From Atrina japonica (taxonomy: Eukaryota; Mollusca; Bivalvia; Pterioida; Pinnidae), in contig BROG01000131.1 in NCBI GenBank assembly GCA_030159075.1, positions 635,501 to 699,500 of the forward strand: a DNA stretch of 64,000 nt, given 5' to 3'. The notes under the pieces are model-generated. The model was not told the DNA's origin and searched no databases. It saw only the letters and a program-made list of their open reading frames with translations. This document shows, piece after piece, positions 1 to 12,548 of this stretch (position 1 is its first letter; each line of letters starts with the position of its first letter). Position numbers and translations under genes: made by a program.

Positions 1-3000
1 CCAACTCGATGCCGGAAAAAATTCCAATAAAATAAAATAATTTCCCTACCTACTTACCTACCCATAGGTAAAAGGTCAGAGTGGATAAACAGCAAACAGA
101 GAATATTTTATGTCTCTATTTTAGTTTATATGTTGCCTGTGAAATAAATGTTCATAGATAAACTGAAATTCTGCACCTTATTTGACATATCTTTCCTCGT
201 GATTCTTGCATTAAGACAATGAGACAATAGGCTGGTGGCAAGTGCAAACTACTAGTTTATATATACATGTTGCAAATTTTTGTCAAATTCTGGTGGTTGA
301 TTTGATTGGCCAATGGGATAACTTTCAAAAAATCCTGCTAGCGCTGTTACAGTGAAAACTGTCCTTGGTCTTACTCATGCTTTCAAACCAGCAATATAGA
401 GAGCCTAGGCTTTATTTATCAGTGGTCATACTTATTTGTCTGTGATTGCTCAAAATATGCACCAAACAGGAACAAAAATTAGGCAGAAAATTAGCCAATT
501 TCTTGTTTATCCAATGATGAGAAAACATCTGTATACTTAAAAGAGCATCAGAATAGTCAATACCAACATTCAACAAGACTCAAATGTATCACAATTATGA
601 ATGATCACTCAAATGCAGTTCACTTTAATAATGAAATTTTTGATGAACATTATGAACAATAGCAGAATTTAAACTGCAGAAGAAATGTAAACAGACAAAT
701 GTATGTTAGATCAGAAAATACCATAAATTTGTCCTTTACTCGAGTCTTTTTGTTGTTGCATATTATCTAATTTATGCTAGAATAAAAATGCGTCGATAAG
801 AAATATTGGTTTAGATCCAAATAATGAGTGGAAACAAGTATTCAGACACTGTGAAACACAATTATAGTAGGTGTGAGATAGCAGTGATAGATTTTCTAAA
901 AATATCTATACATATTATAACAATTATGGTTAAATTTGAGAGAGAGAAAGAGAGGGAGACTGACTTTCAGGATTAATTTTTTTCTAGAACTTCTCATGCT
1001 TTTCATATGTTACATTAAAACAATTTTGTTGATCAGTTCATGGTGAAGAAATGATCAATCTCTAATTGACAATCGGATGACAAGTGTAGTTTCAATTAAA
1101 AAAGCCATTGGAAATACAAACCACTCAAGCAAGGACACACACACACACACATAGAGTAAACATCTCTCTCCGTGCCTCTCATGAACGAGTGGCAATTATA
1201 TAGTCATCAAGCCAAAGCATGCAAGCAAGGTTGATCAGACTTATATGTTCTTGTTCGTTTTTTGTTTTTGTTGTTTTTTTTTATTCAACCAATAACATGT
1301 TTAAACCTTAAAATTTTGTTGTTCTGTAAATTTGCTGTTATAAGGTTGGGTGTACTAAAGAAATTCAATATATAGAAGCAAGTAAGTCGTGTGCCGGCAT
1401 AAGATTAGTAGTCAAATATTATGATACGTCAAAGAAGTCAAAAGGCTTAGTTTGATGTTTAACCAGTGAATTCATGAACACCAAAATATAGGCTACTGGC
1501 AGTAAATAAAAATATCAGAGCAAAATAATATGTATGGAGAGTAGCCTACATTTTTATTATAAAGTAAATGAAGTGCATTTTCTTTTTTTTTGAGGGGAGA
1601 GGGGAGCTTTAATTTAAATTTTCATTTCAGATAATTATTCACTTGTTCTTTAATCTTCATCTAATAATTTCTGTTTGGCTATGGAAGTGTTAAAAACGTA
1701 TATAGAAAGCTTGTATCAGCTAATCTATTTTCTACTGTAAATTTGTACACAATTTTCTAAAATGTTTCTGCAGGATGACCGAGTTTCTTTCCCTTAGAAA
1801 GTAGCCAATCTGTCATGTTTGTCGAAATTTACTGTTAACTATTACGTCAGTAAATCAATACAATCCTTCATTTGAAGTGTTCACAGTTACTATGCTAATG
1901 TTAATTCCATCATATTTTTTGTCAGTGAAACTGATTCCAAAATAATTCTAATTTAATAAAGTATCAAATCAAACATCATATGATACGAGAGAGTGTCTTG
2001 GTCACCGGGAGAGAAACCCAGAAATGACCTCAAGGGACTTGAAGGACTCTTGTAAATGAGATAATTGCAACATGAGTACATCTCAATATTCTCACAAATA
2101 AACTGTCAGTTCAATTTTTTTTTTTTTTTTTTTAAAAACAAAACTTATTTTGAAATTAGCAAGTTAAAAAATATCGGATGTCTGGTGTGAGTCCTACCAT
2201 CCAGCGTAACTGAACACGTCGGGTTAGAAAATCCATTAATGCCCTTGATTGGAACTCTTCATTTCCAGTAGGTAAAAAATGGCATTTGCTTGGAGACGCT
2301 GTAAACCAGTTTTTAAAAATCCTGTGTACGATTAATAAGGACTTATTTGCCTTCGTACGATTTTTTACAATATTTCATGGTGTGATATATGATCACAAAT
2401 TTTGTTTTTGACCTCGATAAAAATGCAATATTCAACGCAAATTTGGTATTGATATAAGGAAGTTTTTTTGCTCAAAGTATGTGTAAATTTTTACCTATTT
2501 GTACTTACACATACGTATAACCATAAAACTCACTTCGCGCTGCTCGAGCTGCACTCGCTATAAATAAAAGTTTTAATGAAAATATAGAAATGGCTAGCTC
2601 TTGTTTTCATCTAACAATAGTGAAAACTTACTTTTGTAATTTATATTGATTTAGCTAATCACATATTAGTAACATCATAAAATAGTAATACTAATAATTG
2701 ATTGTAATAATAATGATGCATTTACAGTTAATTTAGATGCAAATGCATCATTCAGAGACAATATATATTGTATATAAATTTATCTATTAAAATAACAATA
2801 GCTTAAAAAAACAAAATTCAATGAAATATTTTTTTTCCTTGTGGGCAACCAGATTTTTATGGGGACAACCAAAATTTCAGTCAAGAATTGTGAATTCTAA
2901 AAACTTAAAATGAGAGCATACAAAAGTTGTGGTAAGATTTTCGCACATTTTCCATCATAATAAGTACTTAATTAGAAAAAAGGACAATTTGACAAATGAA

Positions 3001-3554
3001 GAGTATCATATCTGTTAAGTCATATAAGAACTATTTACATTGAAAAAAAAATGTATACGCTCTTAACACATTTACTTGTTTTCATACTTGGGCGAGTGCA
3101 AAATGAGGGTTGAGAGATGGAAGTTATGTAATCACTCGCTCGAAGGGAGAGTGCTTTTATACAAATTTTTCAAACCCTGATGGGGGATACAACTCTGTTT
3201 ATAAATTTCCATTCACTACATGTAAATTACAAAGATTAAACCTCAAACATTTCCATGTTTATAACACCACATACATGTATACACTGTTGTCTGTTGGTGA
3301 GCAATTTAAAAAAATAATATATGGATATATATAGTTGGACAAAATTTCAGATTTTTGACAAGTAAAATGAATAAGTGGGCAAAAACTGCTTTAAAAAGGT
3401 TTTAGGTGTTCAGTAAGGCTACATAAAATTGATTTTAAGATACATGATGTATTTCATTTATTGTACAGATTACATATCCTATAAACTCTATACTTTGCTG
3501 TTTTACTGCAAATATAAAAAGAACTTCATTAATGAATGATGAATTATATTTCAG
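1..3554. other. Gene-free AT-rich sequence upstream of the first visible SHMT exon
   Basis: No coding exon could be supported here. The missing N-terminal exons of the serine hydroxymethyltransferase gene would be expected in this direction, but no segment encoding its N-terminal region was recognised, so the stretch is probably intron. It contains a short CA microsatellite near 1,138-1,152, poly-T tracts near 1,270 and 2,117-2,135, and otherwise ordinary AT-rich DNA. Confidence 0.5.
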
Positions 3555-6500
3555 GTATTACGGAGGCAATGAGTACATAGACGAAGTGGAACGCCTTTGC
3601 CAGAAGAGAGCGTTAGAGGCATTTGGACTTGATCCAGAAAAATGGGGTGTCAACGTGCAACCATTGTCTGGATCTCCAGCCAATTTCCAGGTGTACACAG
3701 CTGTTGTCGGACCCCATGGTCGTATAATGGGCTTGTATTTACCTGATGGTGGACATCTTAGTCATGGGTTTATGACTCCATCCAGGAAAATCTCAGCAAC
3801 TTCAGTATACTTTGAGTCCTTCCCATACAAAGTTAGTCCAAAGACGGGCCTGATAGATTATGATACACTTCATGACAATGCAAAGTTGTTCTTACCAAAC
3901 ATGATTATAGCAGGTAACAGTCATACAGAATAACATTCATTTAATAAAATTGAAAAGTTAGTTTTTAAATACTGTCAAATCTCGTTATCTTGAAATTCAC
4001 AGAACACCCTATCCGGAAATAAATATTGCCAAAATTTTAAAATTAACGTATTTATTTAACCAATAAAATTAGGACTTGTCATTCAACTTTAACATAACCA
4101 GAATTTCGACTCATCGGATTTCGACATAACGAGATTAAATTGTATGTGCATTATTCCTGGTTGACCATTACTTTTTTTATCATAATTAGAATTATTATGT
4201 AATTATTCAGTTTCTGAAGGCATTCTTCAATTGATAATTTGAAAACTGTTGTTAATAATGGATCTCTGGATTTTTTCTTTCACCAGACCTTGAAATAGTA
4301 CCAAGTGTCCATTTTGATATTTAAAGTTATTTGTAATACCTGGCAGTTCACTGATTTGCATTACTTGTCTTAAACTATTTTATATTTATATTTTACTTTA
4401 ACTGCACTTGTCTCAAGGATCAAATATTTATCTTTACCAAGAAGAAAACATGTGTACATAATTATATTAGAATTTTACAGATCACCACTGGAATGTTTCA
4501 GAGTAATTTTCATGTTTTTGTTATCACAAATGAAAGTCACACTATGATAATATGTTATTGACACATGTATCTGGAAGGGATATAGGATATACCGGTATAA
4601 ATGACTATGGGAATAGTGCAACATACTCAAATTGTCAACCAAAACTGCATTCTTGTAGTTGGAAAAAATTAAAAGAAATCATGATTTCATATTCAAGATA
4701 TTACTGAAAAAAAAAAATTTGGACAGAAAAATTCAAAATATATTTGTGTAGAGATAATAATTATTTCACACTAGGATCTGCCTGTGACATGTAAATAAAT
4801 CTGCATGAGATAAATGTCATAATTATTGAGGTGTTGAATTCAATTTGTTTGATTTTTTCTCTTTATAGGAATCAGCTGCTACTCCAGACATCTTGATTAC
4901 AAGAGATTCCGAGAGATAGCAGATGAAAATGATGCATATTTATTGGCTGATATGGCTCATGTGAGTGGACTTGTTGCGACAGGATTGGCTCCAAGTCCTT
5001 TTGAACACTGTGATGTTGTGACAACAACAACTCATAAAACACTTAGGGGACCAAGATCTGGCATGATTTTTTACAGAAAAGGTAACCTGCATTGCAAGGT
5101 GTCCAAATTTATTTGCACAGACTATTAAGGCGGACATTGAGATTCTTACTGTTATCACAATGTCCTTTACACATCAGTGATATAACTTAAATTTGTATTT
5201 GAAAATAATCAATGTCTATTCAAATTTTGAATATTAACCAACTTGAGTTAGATAAACATGATAATCAACTTACATGAGTTGTTTAATCTCTATTTCATAA
5301 GTCTTACTTATCATGTTTGTCATCTTGAACGAAGTTTGAGGGTCATTGACTTTTGTTGAGGGATAAGTGTCCCTATTTGAAGAATAATAGAAGATAGCTA
5401 AACATAAACCTCTACAGTAAAAGATGTGTGTTTGATCTTCCCTTATTTCATTACTTTTAAAACTTGTACATAATCTTTGTACTTTAAGGTGTACGAAAGG
5501 TTTTAAAGAATGGTACCAACGTAATGTATGATCTTGAGAAGAAAATCAATGAGGCAGTGTTTCCTGGTTTACAGGGTGGACCCCATAATCATCAGATTGC
5601 AGGTATGATATATATATATACATCTAACCTTGTTATACATTGATAACAAAGAAATAGGGCTGATTTGATTTTAGAAAGTTAGTAAGTTGTTCATGGTTAA
5701 TGTCTGAAGTATTAATTAGGCCTGAATTAAAAAACTGTTTGACTAATCCTGAACTTGGACTTTTAAACATGGATTATTTAATAGGAAAATAATTCTGCTT
5801 ATAATGTAAAAAAATATATATACAGTAAAACCTGCGATAGCGGCCACCTCTATATAAGGACTACCTGTTTATAAAGGCCAGTTTTTTTCAAGTCCCTTGA
5901 CTGCATACTTCAACTAAATTGAACCTGTGTATTAGGGTCACCTGCACATAAAGGACAATATTTTCTGGTCCCTTGGGTGGCCCCTATATACAGGTTTCAC
6001 TGTATGTTGAAATGTCTAAAATGTATCATATAACCATAAGAAATATGTATTCATATTGAAGTCAGTCAAGATTGATTATCCAGTGGTCAGGAAATTTTTT
6101 TTCTACATCAGCAAAGGAATTATTTTAATCAGATTAATTTATCTGGGCCTGTTGGGATTGGTCAAACAAACGTAATTCTTATTTTGATAGGCCTCGTGTA
6201 AATGGTTTATGAATACAAATTACATAAAGCACAAAATTTGTTAGTAACAAGTGTATGATCTTCGTTGTTAGTACATTAATACATGTATGTTCCCATGAAA
6301 CATGTACTTTCCTTAATATACATATGAAGTCATAATATAAGTGAAAAACTCTTGATCTCAATCAACAACTGAATAGAACAACAGAAAATTTACACAGGAA
6401 GGAATTCACTTGATAATTAATAACATGTATTTTTTTTACAAGGTGATAAAAAATATCAGTGCTACCATTATGTATTTTACCTTTTATTCTTTAACAGCTA

Positions 6501-8628
6501 ATGCAGTTGCACTGAAACAAGCCAAAACACCTCAGTTTCGAGCTTATCAAGAACAAGTGGTATCCAATGCTCAGACTATGAGTAAAGCTTTCCAGGAAAG
6601 GGGATACACTGTAGTGACAGGTTTGTAAAAAAAAATGCATCCATGGTTAGAGTTATTTACAGGTGTTATATGTATATTTCTTTAACTTATCAACCCCTAA
6701 AGATACATTTGGACTGGCCTAAATCATTGATTTACAAAACAGTACATTGTTTTTCAGGGGTTGATGAGTTAAGAATTTAAAGTACTTGTATTATTTCTAT
6801 TGATATGTTGAAGTGTTTACATTTTAAGCCTGACAAATCTAAGGTTCTACTTTCAACTTCGGTCAAGTGAAAGTAAATATGTCAAGGAGTTCAAGTTAAT
6901 GACATTATGTTGAATGCATTATGTTCCGTTCATTTCATATTCATTTTCATCACACAGACCATGGAACTGCTTATATCAAATAAAAATTGTCAAAAAGTCT
7001 TGAGTGATTTTTTTAAATGCATTTTTAAAAGGTACAAGATAGATGATTTCCCATTATGTTCTATAGTAATTTTGGAAAATTTCAAGTTTTCAAAACCAAA
7101 TTCTTAGACAACCCCCATTAAGAAATTAAGGATGGTTGCTAAGTGATATATTTTCATATTTTGACAGGATATGGGTCCATATATTATGTTATCACCATTA
7201 TGTTCTAAAATGACCATTCATTATTCTTCAAAAGAACAAAACTATTCCAAGTGGTGAATTTATAATTGATAAATTGATTAATGGATAAAACAATACTTCT
7301 TATTTGTTCCTTAGAATATTTCAAAATTATTCCTACTTTCATGTACATGAGTGGAATTGTCTTATTAATAGAACTCCATAATATTATGTTTTTTGGTATT
7401 TCCTAAGTGTTTGCCTATTGTGATAATTTCAGGGGGCACAGACAATCATTTAATATTACTCGATCTACGCCCAAATGGAATGGATGGTGCAAGGGCAGAA
7501 AAGGTTCTTGAGGATATCAGCATAGCTGTGAATAAAAACACATGCCCTGGTGACAAGAGTGCTCTCAAACCAAGTGGCTTACGTATTGGCACTCCAGCAC
7601 TTACATCCAGGGATTTTAAGAATGAAGATTTTGTCAAAGTTGTAGAATTTATACATGGAGGTATGATTTCCAATCAAATCCACATGTTCATTGACTGATG
7701 ATCATCTATAAATGAAATATAGATTGTTCAACAAAAGGGTTCAACAGTCTCACTTGTTAATCAAGAACAGTTTGCAGTCAAACAAAAGAATGTTACTGAA
7801 CACTTGTCTGTCAAAAAAAGTTATATTTGCCATACCAAAAATCCATTTATTAAAATACCGACTGCAAGGATGATTTCAAACATGTTAGCTTATTTCAGCA
7901 TTATATACTCTTCATCCCCTGAAAAACAATGGACTTAGCTGTGAAACAATGACTAAGACCATTCCAAAAGTGTTTTAGGGGTAAATGAGTTAAAATTTGC
8001 AAAGACTGATATTTGAGACTGATTTTCTGTTCTTGAACAACAGCTACTGGTATATAATTAAAGTAGAATGTTTGGTGTATATATTTGTATGTGAAATATT
8101 TGTATGGTACATGATGAACAACTTGCATATGGTGTATTGTATGACAATGTCTGCATTGTCCTTTGGACACTAATTTCCTGTAGTTCGTTGTTCTTTTGGC
8201 TGAATAATAATTTACAACCCCCAAAGATAAAATAACGCAGTTCATGATATTTGATCCATCCATCTGTTTGATTGAAGTATTATGGTGTCTGTCAAATGAC
8301 GTTCCTTTACCCAGATTTTAACCAAATATGGTATATATTTTTTTTTGCGCCTGTCGACTCAACTTGATCAATGAATCCTTGGATGAGTTTGATTATGGTA
8401 TACATTTATCAATATTTGGCCCATTTTTGGACAGTAAACACTTCATAATAGACTTAATACTTAAGGGCATTGTTTTTATGCCCTTGCAATTGGAGATGTG
8501 GGGGGGTATAGTTTTTGGTCTGTTCATCTGTCTGTTTGTCTACAACCTTGGTCACAACTTGAGTGGTAAGTGATAGGGCTTTTATATTTCACATTTATTC
8601 CTTGTGACAAGACTTTTCTTATGAGACA

Positions 8629-8661
<33 letters not shown>

Positions 8662-8941
8662 ACCTTGTGATTGGGACATTCATGTTTTATAAACACATCT
8701 TTTCATAGAAAGTATTTCAAGAGAATGTGGGATATTATATTCAAATGAACCTTAATGCAATTTTATTGTTACAGGGCTTGAGATAACAAAAGAGGCTATG
8801 AAGGATTGTGGACCTCTACTAAAGGACTTCAAAGCCAAGCTTGTAGAAGACCCCGTCATCAAAGAAAAAATTGCAACATTAAAGAAAGAAGTAGAAAACT
8901 TCGCCCAAAACTTCCCCATGCCCGGATTGGACAACTGGTAA
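3555..8941 (+). CDS. SHMT: Serine hydroxymethyltransferase, C-terminal six exons (gene 5'-partial in window)
   Basis: PLP enzyme that converts serine and tetrahydrofolate to glycine and 5,10-methylene-tetrahydrofolate. Exons: 3555-3913, 4869-5081, 5489-5602, 6498-6620, 7433-7660, 8775-8941. All introns are GT-AG and phases join without a break, giving about 400 codons; the family is usually 470-500 residues, so roughly 80-100 N-terminal residues lie left of the window. Visible signatures are RYYGG at the start, [36 protein letters not shown], the PLP-lysine loop [36 protein letters not shown] and [10 protein letters not shown], ending at PMPGLDNW before the TAA. The sequence looks nearer the cytosolic (SHMT1) than the mitochondrial paralogue, but with no N-terminus a transit peptide cannot be excluded. 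No coding disruption was seen. Confidence 0.95.
3970..4144. repeat. Short MITE-like inverted repeat in SHMT intron
   Basis: The left end reads TACTGTCAAATCTCGTTATC and the right end is its approximate inverse, ATAACGAGATTAAATTGTA. It has TA at both edges, as for Tc1/mariner/pogo-type non-autonomous elements. It resembles the longer element at 27,667-28,092 and sequence near 22,718-22,907. Confidence 0.5.
5821..6004. repeat. 184-bp MITE with TIR TACAGTRAAACCTG
   Basis: The left end TACAGTAAAACCTG is matched in inverse by CAGGTTTCACTGTA at the right end, inside an SHMT intron. TA dinucleotides at the edges suggest a mariner-like non-autonomous element. Related sequence, including the 'ataaaggcca / taaaggac' theme, occurs near 39,705-39,800 and 40,650-40,730. 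Confidence 0.6.
8340..8640 (+). repeat. Fragment of a dispersed bivalve-type repeat
   Basis: It contains a 'gggcattgtttttatgccc' hairpin followed by a run of 'ctgttcatctgtctgtttgtc', a composition recalled from dispersed repeats of bivalve genomes. An 81-codon open frame here has no protein-like features. Confidence 0.35.
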
Positions 8942-9155
8942 ATGATGATTCAGCTAGAATTCAAATGTAGTAGTGGACAGCATACCGTATTTACAAGAGC
9001 CATCTTTTGATCTGTGCAATATTTCGATCCATTAAAAATGGTGCTGTCTTACATGTCAGATGGCAGTTGTTTTTGTTTTTACAGCAAAATATAGTTTTAC
9101 ATGCAGTCATTATTGTTGTATAAAAATTGCTTTTTTGAATTGGTATGCATCAACT

Positions 9156-9305
9156 GTGGAACCTGTCATGAGAGACCACTGTCATAAAAGCCAACATGTC
9201 TTGTGAGACTATACTCTAAAAGCTGTTTTGTTAAATAATCCTTTCAATAAAACCTTTTGAGAGATTTCATTGGCTGATCGTGTGGTCTCTCAAGACCCGT
9301 TCCAC
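9156..9305. repeat. 150-bp MITE with 24-bp TIRs in SHMT 3' flank
   Basis: The left arm begins GTGGAACCTGTCATGAGAGA and the right arm ends TCTCAAGACCCGTTCCAC; the arms are near-perfect inverse copies over about 24 bp. It lies about 215 bp after the SHMT stop and may be transcribed in the 3' UTR. An AATAAA inside it (near 9,247) could serve as a poly(A) signal. Confidence 0.6.
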
Positions 9306-11288
9306 TAGTTATTATTTGAAAAAATTTGTGAATCAAAAGCTTTTTCTTCCGAGATTCAAACCTATAATTTATATAGTATGTCATAGACCAAACTTTTTAC
9401 GTGATTTTTTAAGAAATTGTTGTTGATTTAAACCTTCAGGTAGATGTTTTTATAAACTGAAACATAGTTCTAAGTCTCAAGAATTTTCTAGAGCTGACTA
9501 ATGGTATACTTTCAAATCCTGTCGTAACTCTGTATTCTATATGTAAACCGTCCCTGTATATAAACAAACTTTCTCTGATATAGAGAAATATGCTTATTTG
9601 ACACTATGTAATCACTTTAATCTTGAATTTCAGTATTTAACTTCAAGTCCCTGTCTTAATCTTTTACACTCTGAAATCCCGTGGAGTCAATTCATTTTGT
9701 AGTTGATATCCCTCTTTGAACTTCATTACAAATCTGACTTCAACAGTATTAATTGAGAATAGAAAATTCATGTATTAACTGAATCTCTTGTTTTCTTGAA
9801 CTCTTGTTATGTAGCTAATAGAAAAAAAATGGAATCTTGTACATTCTGCCATTTTCTCGCTGTCTGGTAATATGGTGTGATACAGAATACTACATCTTAT
9901 CCTGAGATTAATTTGTTCGAATTTCATGTTTGGTTCTTGTTCTTGAGATTTTTGTGAATTTTCAACAAGTTGTTTTTGCTGTTATCCTTTACTTGTTCAA
10001 GTTCTTTGAAAGTTTGTTGCCAAAGTTAATGTCTTTATATATTGTTCTAAAATGGAAATGAATCGTGACTTGATTAGGAAACTCTATAAACCTTATCATT
10101 CACATGAAATACATTGGCTTACATTTATGATTTTCTCATAAAAATGACATAATGCCTTGAAAATTGTACTCAGAACTTGAGTATTTACTCCAATTATATT
10201 TTGATTTTTCTGAAGATTTCTTCAAATGAGTGATACAGTTTTGTCATTATTTACAATTGTATGCTATTAATATTCCCAAATGTCCAGTCACACTGTTTAT
10301 ATCTTAAAATTGTAAAAAAGTTAGTTAAACTTACTGAGTAAATTTGGTGACTGTGGGTCCTCAGTTCAGAGCTTGATATCAATACTTGTAAGCCACCCAT
10401 ATCATGTGGTTTTGGAGAGGATATGATGATGTGTTTCTCTTTGTACATTTCTGGAAATATCTGAAATAGAGCTCAATATCAATATTTGAAAACCACCCAT
10501 ATCATATGTTTTGGAGAGGATATGATGAGGCGGTTCACCTACAGTATGCCTTTAAATTTTTGTGCGTGTTGGCTCTATTTTACAATGTAGTATTTGAAAA
10601 AAATAATGCGGAATGAAATTCCAAGCCAAATGAAGTGTGTAAAATTCGGTATTAAGTTTAGTTGATATAATTATTGTAACAAGCTCTATCAAGGAAGCAG
10701 TTAGTATTATATTGCCATGTTTAACTCATTCACCCCTTAAGACATTTGGTCTGGTCGAAATCATTGACTTACAGAAGAGTCCATTGTTTTTCAGGGGTTG
10801 ATGAGTTAAGTAGTTATTGGGTTCACTGTGAGACATGACCATTGTGTCCATTCTATTTGGAGGTCCAAGATTAGAATGCATATGTTCCATCTTTTTACAA
10901 TATTTGTATATCTTAAACCCTGGATACTGTTTTTGCGTGCCTGTATTACTTGTAGTATATTATACTATGTCGTCTGTTGAAACTATGTAGAAACTATGCA
11001 GAGAGTGTATATCATGATTATGGTACACCTAGTGTACACGCACACTCCCTTTCTTTTGCTTGTCTTGCTCTGTTGTACTAAGAGACAATCAAAGAGAATC
11101 TAATGCTGATATACTATGTCATAAAATGGTGATACATCTCCATAATGCTTTCTGGGGTATTAAGCCATCTCATGGAGGATATATTTTTGTGTAATCTGTT
11201 TGTGTGAACATTAATGTAATCACCATAAAAGTACACCATTATTCTGTGTACACTGTGTGTGCAAAGGAAAGGTTCCTATACTTAGGTA

Positions 11289-11378
11289 ATTCTTATTTAA
11301 ATGTTTATGCAAATGATTTCAAATAAATGAATCATTCTTATTTAAATGTTTATGCAAATGATTTCAAATAAATGAATC
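11289..11378. repeat. Exact 45-bp tandem duplication
   Basis: Two identical 45-bp units (11,289-11,333 and 11,334-11,378), each beginning ATTCTTATTTAAATG and each containing ATGCAAAT, the POU octamer in one orientation. Identity over the full unit suggests a recent slippage or repair duplication. Confidence 0.85.
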
Positions 11379-11620
11379 ATGTTCATATTGTGAATTGATC
11401 ATCAGCTATGAGCACTTTTAATAAAAAACTTGATTTAAACTTGTTTATACATGTGTTTTATTTTTTAATTCAGAAGATGCAATTTTGAATTTATTTACAT
11501 GTTATGACTAAAAAGTCAGAAAAAGCTAGAATTAACCTTGACCATAACATTTAACTATAGGGGTTTCATATATGACATACATACTCCAATTACAAAACCC
11601 TTATGAATGACACCAAGGTT

Positions 11621-11877
11621 GAGCCGGCCTGGCTCAGTCGGTAGCTGCTTGACTCTTGATCATGAGTTTGAGTCCAGTCCTGTCCTTTGGATGAGACAGT
11701 AAAAATCAAGGTCCTGTGTCGCAGTGGGTGTTGGCACATTAAAGAACCCTCACTGCTCAATAGCCGTAAGTGCCAAGCATAGGCCAAAATTTGAAGCCCT
11801 TAGTCGGTATTTGGCGACATCTCCACATGAGTGAAAGATTCTTGAGTGGGACGTTGAACAACAAATAAAACAAAAAA
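11621..11877 (+). mobile_element. tRNA-derived SINE, family A, with target-site duplication
   Basis: It starts with a tRNA-like head (A box TGGCTCAGTCGG; diverged B-box region) and ends in 'gagtgggacgttgaacaacaaataaaa'. The flanks AATGACACCAAGG (left) and AATGACACCAGGG (right) form a 13-bp target-site duplication, which marks LINE-mediated insertion. Other copies are at 16,501, 39,814 (-), 47,581 (-) and 49,424 (-). Confidence 0.85.
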
Positions 11878-11920
11878 ATGACACCAGGGTAAATGACCTT
11901 GTGACTCTGGCTGACCTTTT

Positions 11921-12548
11921 CTAGCTCACCTGAGTCAAAGGCTCAAATGGACTATTGTGATCACTCCCCATCCGGCTGTAATTTCGACTTCATCTCTGAA
12001 ACCACGAAAGGGATTTTGATGAAACTTAACAGGAAGCAATTTCCCATGGACCTTTGCCAACTTTGTAGTTTTCAGTCAGTTTGGCCCAGGGGTGGGTACA
12101 GGGCAGGGCAGAGTAAGTCCCAAAAGGTACCCATCTTTAAAAATCTTTTTCACAACCGCTGCATGAATAAAATGGATTGTTTCTAAGTGATTTACATGGA
12201 TGTATGATTCAAGTTTGTATTTTTCATAAAAATCGGAATAGTGTTTTTTGGCTTTCATAAAAATTGGAATATTATATTTTGGCGTGTTTTTGAGGTCTTT
12301 TCAGACTTTGTCATTTTCATTCATTTTTGCATGATTTCCTCAATTATCTCCTCTTACATTTACTGTGATGCATTCATTTAAAGTGTTTTACTTTAATTAG
12401 ATTTAGAAATGTTTTTGTGCAAGAATTTTGCTGAAATTTAATTTCTAGATTTTTTGAAGAATTTCTTAAAGCAGCAATATTTATGTACATATTCTTCTTT
12501 ATCTTCTTTCCACATTTGTAGATGGTTCTCAGGTGAGCGACTGAGGTC
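11921..12548 (+). repeat. Dispersed repeat, family C ('agctcacctgag ... caggtgagcgac')
   Basis: It begins 'tagctcacctgagtcaaagg', continues with 'gattttgatgaaacttaaca' and ends 'tctcaggtgagcgactgagg', so the ends are a short inverse pair around CTCACCTGAG. Related copies are at 19,871-20,290, 20,330-20,690, 22,425-22,590 and 38,735-39,160 (-). This type is familiar from bivalve genomes. No coding frame is preserved. Confidence 0.65.

Noticed and set aside
11621..11700. tRNA gene (good A box, cloverleaf-like start), also at 16,501 and 47,842
   Set aside because: The tRNA-like part is fused to a long conserved body, flanked by target-site duplications and repeated five times, so it is a SINE head.
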